In this document: positions 61,279 through 64,000 of the stretch, piece after piece
How positions within the stretch are numbered: position 1 is the first letter of the stretch
How the letters are laid out: the number at the start of each line of letters is the position of its first letter
Source of the DNA: Nitrospirota bacterium
GTDB taxonomy: Bacteria; JACPQY01
Assembly (NCBI GenBank): GCA_016180645.1
Contig: JACPAV010000019.1
Span: forward strand, 1-64,000
DNA: 64,000 bases
Direction: 5' to 3'
Position numbers and translations under genes: made by a program
Notes under the pieces: model-generated
What the model was told of the DNA's origin: nothing
What the model saw: only the letters and a program-made list of their open reading frames with translations
Databases searched by the model: none

Positions 61279-62766
61279 ATGCGCAGCGACTCGATGCCTC
61301 GATTCGGAATGCTCGCCATCGTCATGGGACTGTTCGGGCTGGTGGCGGCCCTCGTCACCGCCCAAACGCTGGGCCCGGTGGGTTTGGCCATGATCGCCCT
61401 CTTCACTCTCGTTTTCCTGCTCACCTTCGTCAACCCCGAATGGATTCTGCACCTCGTCATTCTCTCCATGCTGCTCAGCCCGGAGATCGCGTTGACTCGA
61501 GTTTCCGACACCGGCGGTCACAATGAGCTGACCCTCCGCGCGGAGGATTTTCTGCTGATGTTCCTCGGAATCGCCTGGATGGCCCGCGTGGCCGTATACA
61601 AGGAGATCCGACAGGTCTCCCACAGCCCGATCAACGCTCCGGTTGCGGCCTTCCTGGGATGCTGCATGATCTCGACGCTGTTCGGAATCGTCGCGGGAGC
61701 CGTGCAGCCGCTGGTCGGCGGTCTCTACCTGCTGAAATACTTCGAGTACTACTTCATCTACTACATGGTCATCATGACGGTCGATGACGAGAAACAAGTC
61801 CGCAGACTTCTCTTCACGTTCTTCCTCACCGCCGTCATTACCTGCGTCATTGCCATGGCGCAAGTCCCCGGGGGCGGTCGGGTCACCGCCCCCTTCGAGG
61901 GCCAGGATTCGGGCGAGCCGAACACTCTGGGAGGCTACCTGGTTCTCACCTTGGGGGTCACCCTGGGGTTCCTTTCCCACAGTCGCAGCTACTGGCAGCA
62001 AGTGGGATGGACGGCCATGTGCCTCGGCCTGATCTTCCCCCTGGCCTACACTCTCTCGCGAGCCTCCTGGGTGGCCGTGATTCCCGTCTTCCTCGGTTTC
62101 CTGGTCCTGAACTACCGGAAACGGGCCTTTCTCGTGTTTCTCGGCCCCGTCGCGTTCGTGGCGCTCGTCCTCATGATCGCTCCGGAAAGCCTGGTGGGTC
62201 GGATTCGAGGGAGAATAGACGAGACGTTTGTTATTAATGCCGGCGAGGCATCCACCCAGGAACTTTTCGGAACCCCGCTCGACGCTTCGACCTCGCAACG
62301 CGTCCAAAAATACGGCGAGGCGATCCGTCTTGCCGGGGCACACCCATTGCTCGGCCGCGGTCTGACGGGTTGGGGTATTACGGATGCCTGGTTCCCCCGC
62401 CTTCTCGTGGAAACGGGCGCCCTCGGCTTGGTGGCCTTCCTGTGGCTCCTGGTAAAAGTTCTCCAAGGCAACCGTGCCGCCGCCCACGCGCAGAGAGAAC
62501 GACCGGACCCCGTGGTCCAAGGCCTCATCGCGGGACAGTTGTTGGGGTTTCTCGCGGTAATGACACACGCCGTTGGCGCCGATACGTTCCTCATCGTCCG
62601 AATCATGGAGCCGTTCTGGCTCGTGACGGCGCTCACCTTCGCCGTTTCGCATCTCCGCCAAGTGCCGGCGGAGGTTGGCGCGGAGCCGGAACCTCCACCC
62701 TCGGCGGAAATGGACCACGACAGGGGCACGAACGCGCTCGCGCCCCGTTCAGATCACTTCCGCTGA
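61279..62766 (+). CDS. O-antigen ligase/polymerase-like membrane protein
   Basis: A protein of about 495 residues with at least ten hydrophobic segments. A central region LAYTLSRASWVAVIPVFLGFLVL and the periplasmic loop containing YGEAIRLAGAHPLLGRGLTGWG (the Wzy_C/WaaL-type H-x-G-G pattern) mark the family. It would ligate lipid-carried glycan to its acceptor or polymerise it on the outside of the inner membrane. TAAGAT lies 7 nt before the ATG, with no ribosome site. It overlaps the convergent methyltransferase by 13 bp. Confidence 0.85.
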   Translation: MRSDSMPRFGMLAIVMGLFGLVAALVTAQTLGPVGLAMIALFTLVFLLTFVNPEWILHLVILSMLLSPEIALTRVSDTGGHNELTLRAEDFLLMFLGIAWMARVAVYKEIRQVSHSPINAPVAAFLGCCMISTLFGIVAGAVQPLVGGLYLLKYFEYYFIYYMVIMTVDDEKQVRRLLFTFFLTAVITCVIAMAQVPGGGRVTAPFEGQDSGEPNTLGGYLVLTLGVTLGFLSHSRSYWQQVGWTAMCLGLIFPLAYTLSRASWVAVIPVFLGFLVLNYRKRAFLVFLGPVAFVALVLMIAPESLVGRIRGRIDETFVINAGEASTQELFGTPLDASTSQRVQKYGEAIRLAGAHPLLGRGLTGWGITDAWFPRLLVETGALGLVAFLWLLVKVLQGNRAAAHAQRERPDPVVQGLIAGQLLGFLAVMTHAVGADTFLIVRIMEPFWLVTALTFAVSHLRQVPAEVGAEPEPPPSAEMDHDRGTNALAPRSDHFR

Positions 62767-63638
62767 TCCGCCGCCGGCCGGGATCGCGCCTGCTTTCTGC
62801 CGAGGACGTAGATGGAAGGCCCCAACAGACATCGGCCCCCCGAAATCACCCGGACCGCTTCCGCCAGGCCAAACAACACCCCTTTGAGAAGGGCGACGGC
62901 CCAACGGCCTCCGTAGGCGTCCTCCAGCACCATGGGACCGTTTCCGGCGGCCACCACGGTGAATCCGAGCCTGGCCAGCACGGCTCGGAGTGTGTCGGCA
63001 TGAAAGGAGTACACATAGAGTATCGGAAGCCACGCTTTCACCCCCGACCCGAGACCCAACCGGAGAACCAGCCGCATGGCCGGTCCGTGCAGGGCGGCAT
63101 TCTTCACGCGAATCAAGAGCCAGCCCCCCTCGCTCAGGGCGGCGGCGGCCTTCCTCAACACGCCCACCGGATCGAGGATCGTCGGGAGCACGTCCTGGAA
63201 AACGATCGCATCCACGCTGCCCTCGCCCAAAGGAACATCCTCGATGCGGCCCGGGATGAGGTCCAGGCCGTGCTTCTCGCGAACGTAGGCCGCGCAGGCG
63301 GGAACCGGCTCGATGCCGGCGACCCCCCACCCCTGGTCTCGGGCGGCCGCCAACAGGTCTCCGTAGCCGGGCCCCACATCCATCAGCCGCGCGCCCGGCC
63401 GCGGCGCCGGGAGCAGGGCCGCCACCTTCCGGGCCAATCTTCCCCTTCCGGAGGGATGACCTTCCCGCGTGTAGTAGCGATCCCCCCCCTCGGACAAATC
63501 CTGTTCGCTCGGAAGGCGGGCCATTCGATAACACCTGCAGACAGGGCATGACAAATAGTCACACCCATTCCGCGTGAAGGCATGCCGCAGTCGCCCCTTC
63601 TCGCAGAAGGCGCACGTCAGTCCTCCGCCGGCCGTCAT
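62754..63638 (-). CDS. SAM-dependent methyltransferase with N-terminal Zn-knuckle
   Basis: A 294-residue protein: CAFCEKG and CPVCRCYRM Cys pairs, motif I ARLMDVGPGYGDLLAAA, the acidic GIEPVPA, VDAIVFQDVLPTILDP and LSEGGWLLIRVKN. A hydrophobic stretch near residues 240-270 (WAVALLKGVLFGLAEAV) suggests membrane contact. Fourth intact member of the zinc-knuckle type in this locus. Confidence 0.84.
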   Translation of the reverse strand: MTAGGGLTCAFCEKGRLRHAFTRNGCDYLSCPVCRCYRMARLPSEQDLSEGGDRYYTREGHPSGRGRLARKVAALLPAPRPGARLMDVGPGYGDLLAAARDQGWGVAGIEPVPACAAYVREKHGLDLIPGRIEDVPLGEGSVDAIVFQDVLPTILDPVGVLRKAAAALSEGGWLLIRVKNAALHGPAMRLVLRLGLGSGVKAWLPILYVYSFHADTLRAVLARLGFTVVAAGNGPMVLEDAYGGRWAVALLKGVLFGLAEAVRVISGGRCLLGPSIYVLGRKQARSRPAADQRK

Positions 63639-63657
63639 CCTTCCATGCCCCGCCCGA

Positions 63658-64000
63658 TCAGGCCATGCTCTCTTCGATACAGCCCAGCACCCGCCGGGTC
63701 ATCGCGAGCGAGTTGAAGGTCGCCGCGCGCCGACGGCATCGGGCGCCGAGTCGCGCCTGAAGACCGGCATCCGCAAGCAGGGATTCCAGCTTCAACGCCA
63801 AGTCTGCCTCGTCTCCCACGTTGAACAAGAGGCCGGCATCACCCACCAACTCGGGAAGGCTGGACACGTTGGAAACCAGCGCGGGGATTCCGGCGTGCAT
63901 GGCCTCCAACACCGGCAGCCCAAACCCCTCGTATCGGGATGGAAAAACGAAAACGGTCGCGTGAGCGTACAGAGCGGCCAAGTCCGCGTCCTCAACCTCG
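63658..64000 (-). CDS. Family 4 glycosyltransferase, C-terminal part (cut by window end)
   Basis: At least 113 codons; the gene continues beyond base 64000. Visible is the donor-sugar site of GT4 enzymes: DADLAALYAHATVFVFPSRYEGFGLPVLEAMHAGIPALVS, SLPELVGDAGLLF, and a helical end. The EGFGLPVLEAM block holds the conserved Glu pair. It belongs to the polysaccharide locus. Confidence 0.9.
   Translation of the reverse strand, partial: EVEDADLAALYAHATVFVFPSRYEGFGLPVLEAMHAGIPALVSNVSSLPELVGDAGLLFNVGDEADLALKLESLLADAGLQARLGARCRRRAATFNSLAMTRRVLGCIEESMA

Noticed and set aside
60157-62718. 853-residue minus-strand protein and its 811-residue plus-strand counterpart
   Set aside because: The outer parts are antisense shadows of the ligase and the glycosyltransferase; only 60157-61176 (minus) and 61279-62766 (plus) carry family motifs.

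Overview
This is a GC-rich (roughly 60% by eye), gene-dense piece of a Gram-negative chromosome. Outer-membrane features (a BamB-like lipoprotein, an OmpA-family protein, a YidC with a large periplasmic domain, an O-antigen-type ligase) show a diderm. The order hslV-hslU-argB-argD-argF-argG is one I associate with deltaproteobacterial lineages, and a phosphatase carries a Gly-rich/Cys/hydrophobic/Arg-Arg tail of the MYXO-CTERM/Synergist-CTERM type. My best guess is an uncultured deltaproteobacterium-like lineage; this is an inference and no rRNA is present to confirm it.

Layout. 1-7578 (minus strand) is a housekeeping run: thioesterase, acyl-CoA synthetase, XRE-cupin regulator, rnc, der, a TPR membrane protein and a BamB-like lipoprotein. 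7690-18036 holds envelope and surface genes: an OmpA protein with two OmpA domains, a purple-acid-phosphatase-like enzyme, a 1355-residue NHL/FN3/transglutaminase-like/TPR protein with a small co-translated partner, a beta-barrel candidate and an aldo/keto reductase. 18123-25561 is a PAS histidine kinase, argG-F-D-B and hslU-hslV, all on minus. ilvD and an M24 peptidase follow on plus. 28683-30210 is a visibly less GC-rich patch of three hypothetical genes. 31927-34238 is the canonical rpmH-rnpA-yidD-yidC operon. 35670 to the end is a long surface-polysaccharide locus: heptose-phosphate-type kinase, GalE, flippase, about eight glycosyltransferases, a GT39-type and another large membrane protein, seven methyltransferases (four, plus one broken sugar C-methyltransferase, with N-terminal Cys-pair knuckles), a 3,5-epimerase-like cupin, three overlapping epimerase/dehydratases and an O-antigen ligase. 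Together these can make nucleotide sugars, build and methylate a glycan on a lipid carrier, flip it and ligate it.

The window is unusually rich in small repeats. (a) REP/BIME-like elements are bounded by GTAG...CTAC with two hairpins whose stems differ but whose loops are conserved; two have inserted in frame inside genes. (b) Strings with a 21-bp period are read in the same frame in three neighbouring genes. (c) Paired hairpins carry AGGA in the loop. (d) A 66-bp near-perfect palindrome lies between divergent genes. (e) A 72-bp tandem duplication covers the der/TPR-gene junction, and a 19-bp tandem duplication breaks a C-methyltransferase gene. Several first genes of transcription units have a -10-like box 6-11 nt before the start codon and no Shine-Dalgarno sequence, suggesting leaderless mRNAs. 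No tRNA, rRNA, CRISPR array, intact insertion sequence or prophage was recognised.
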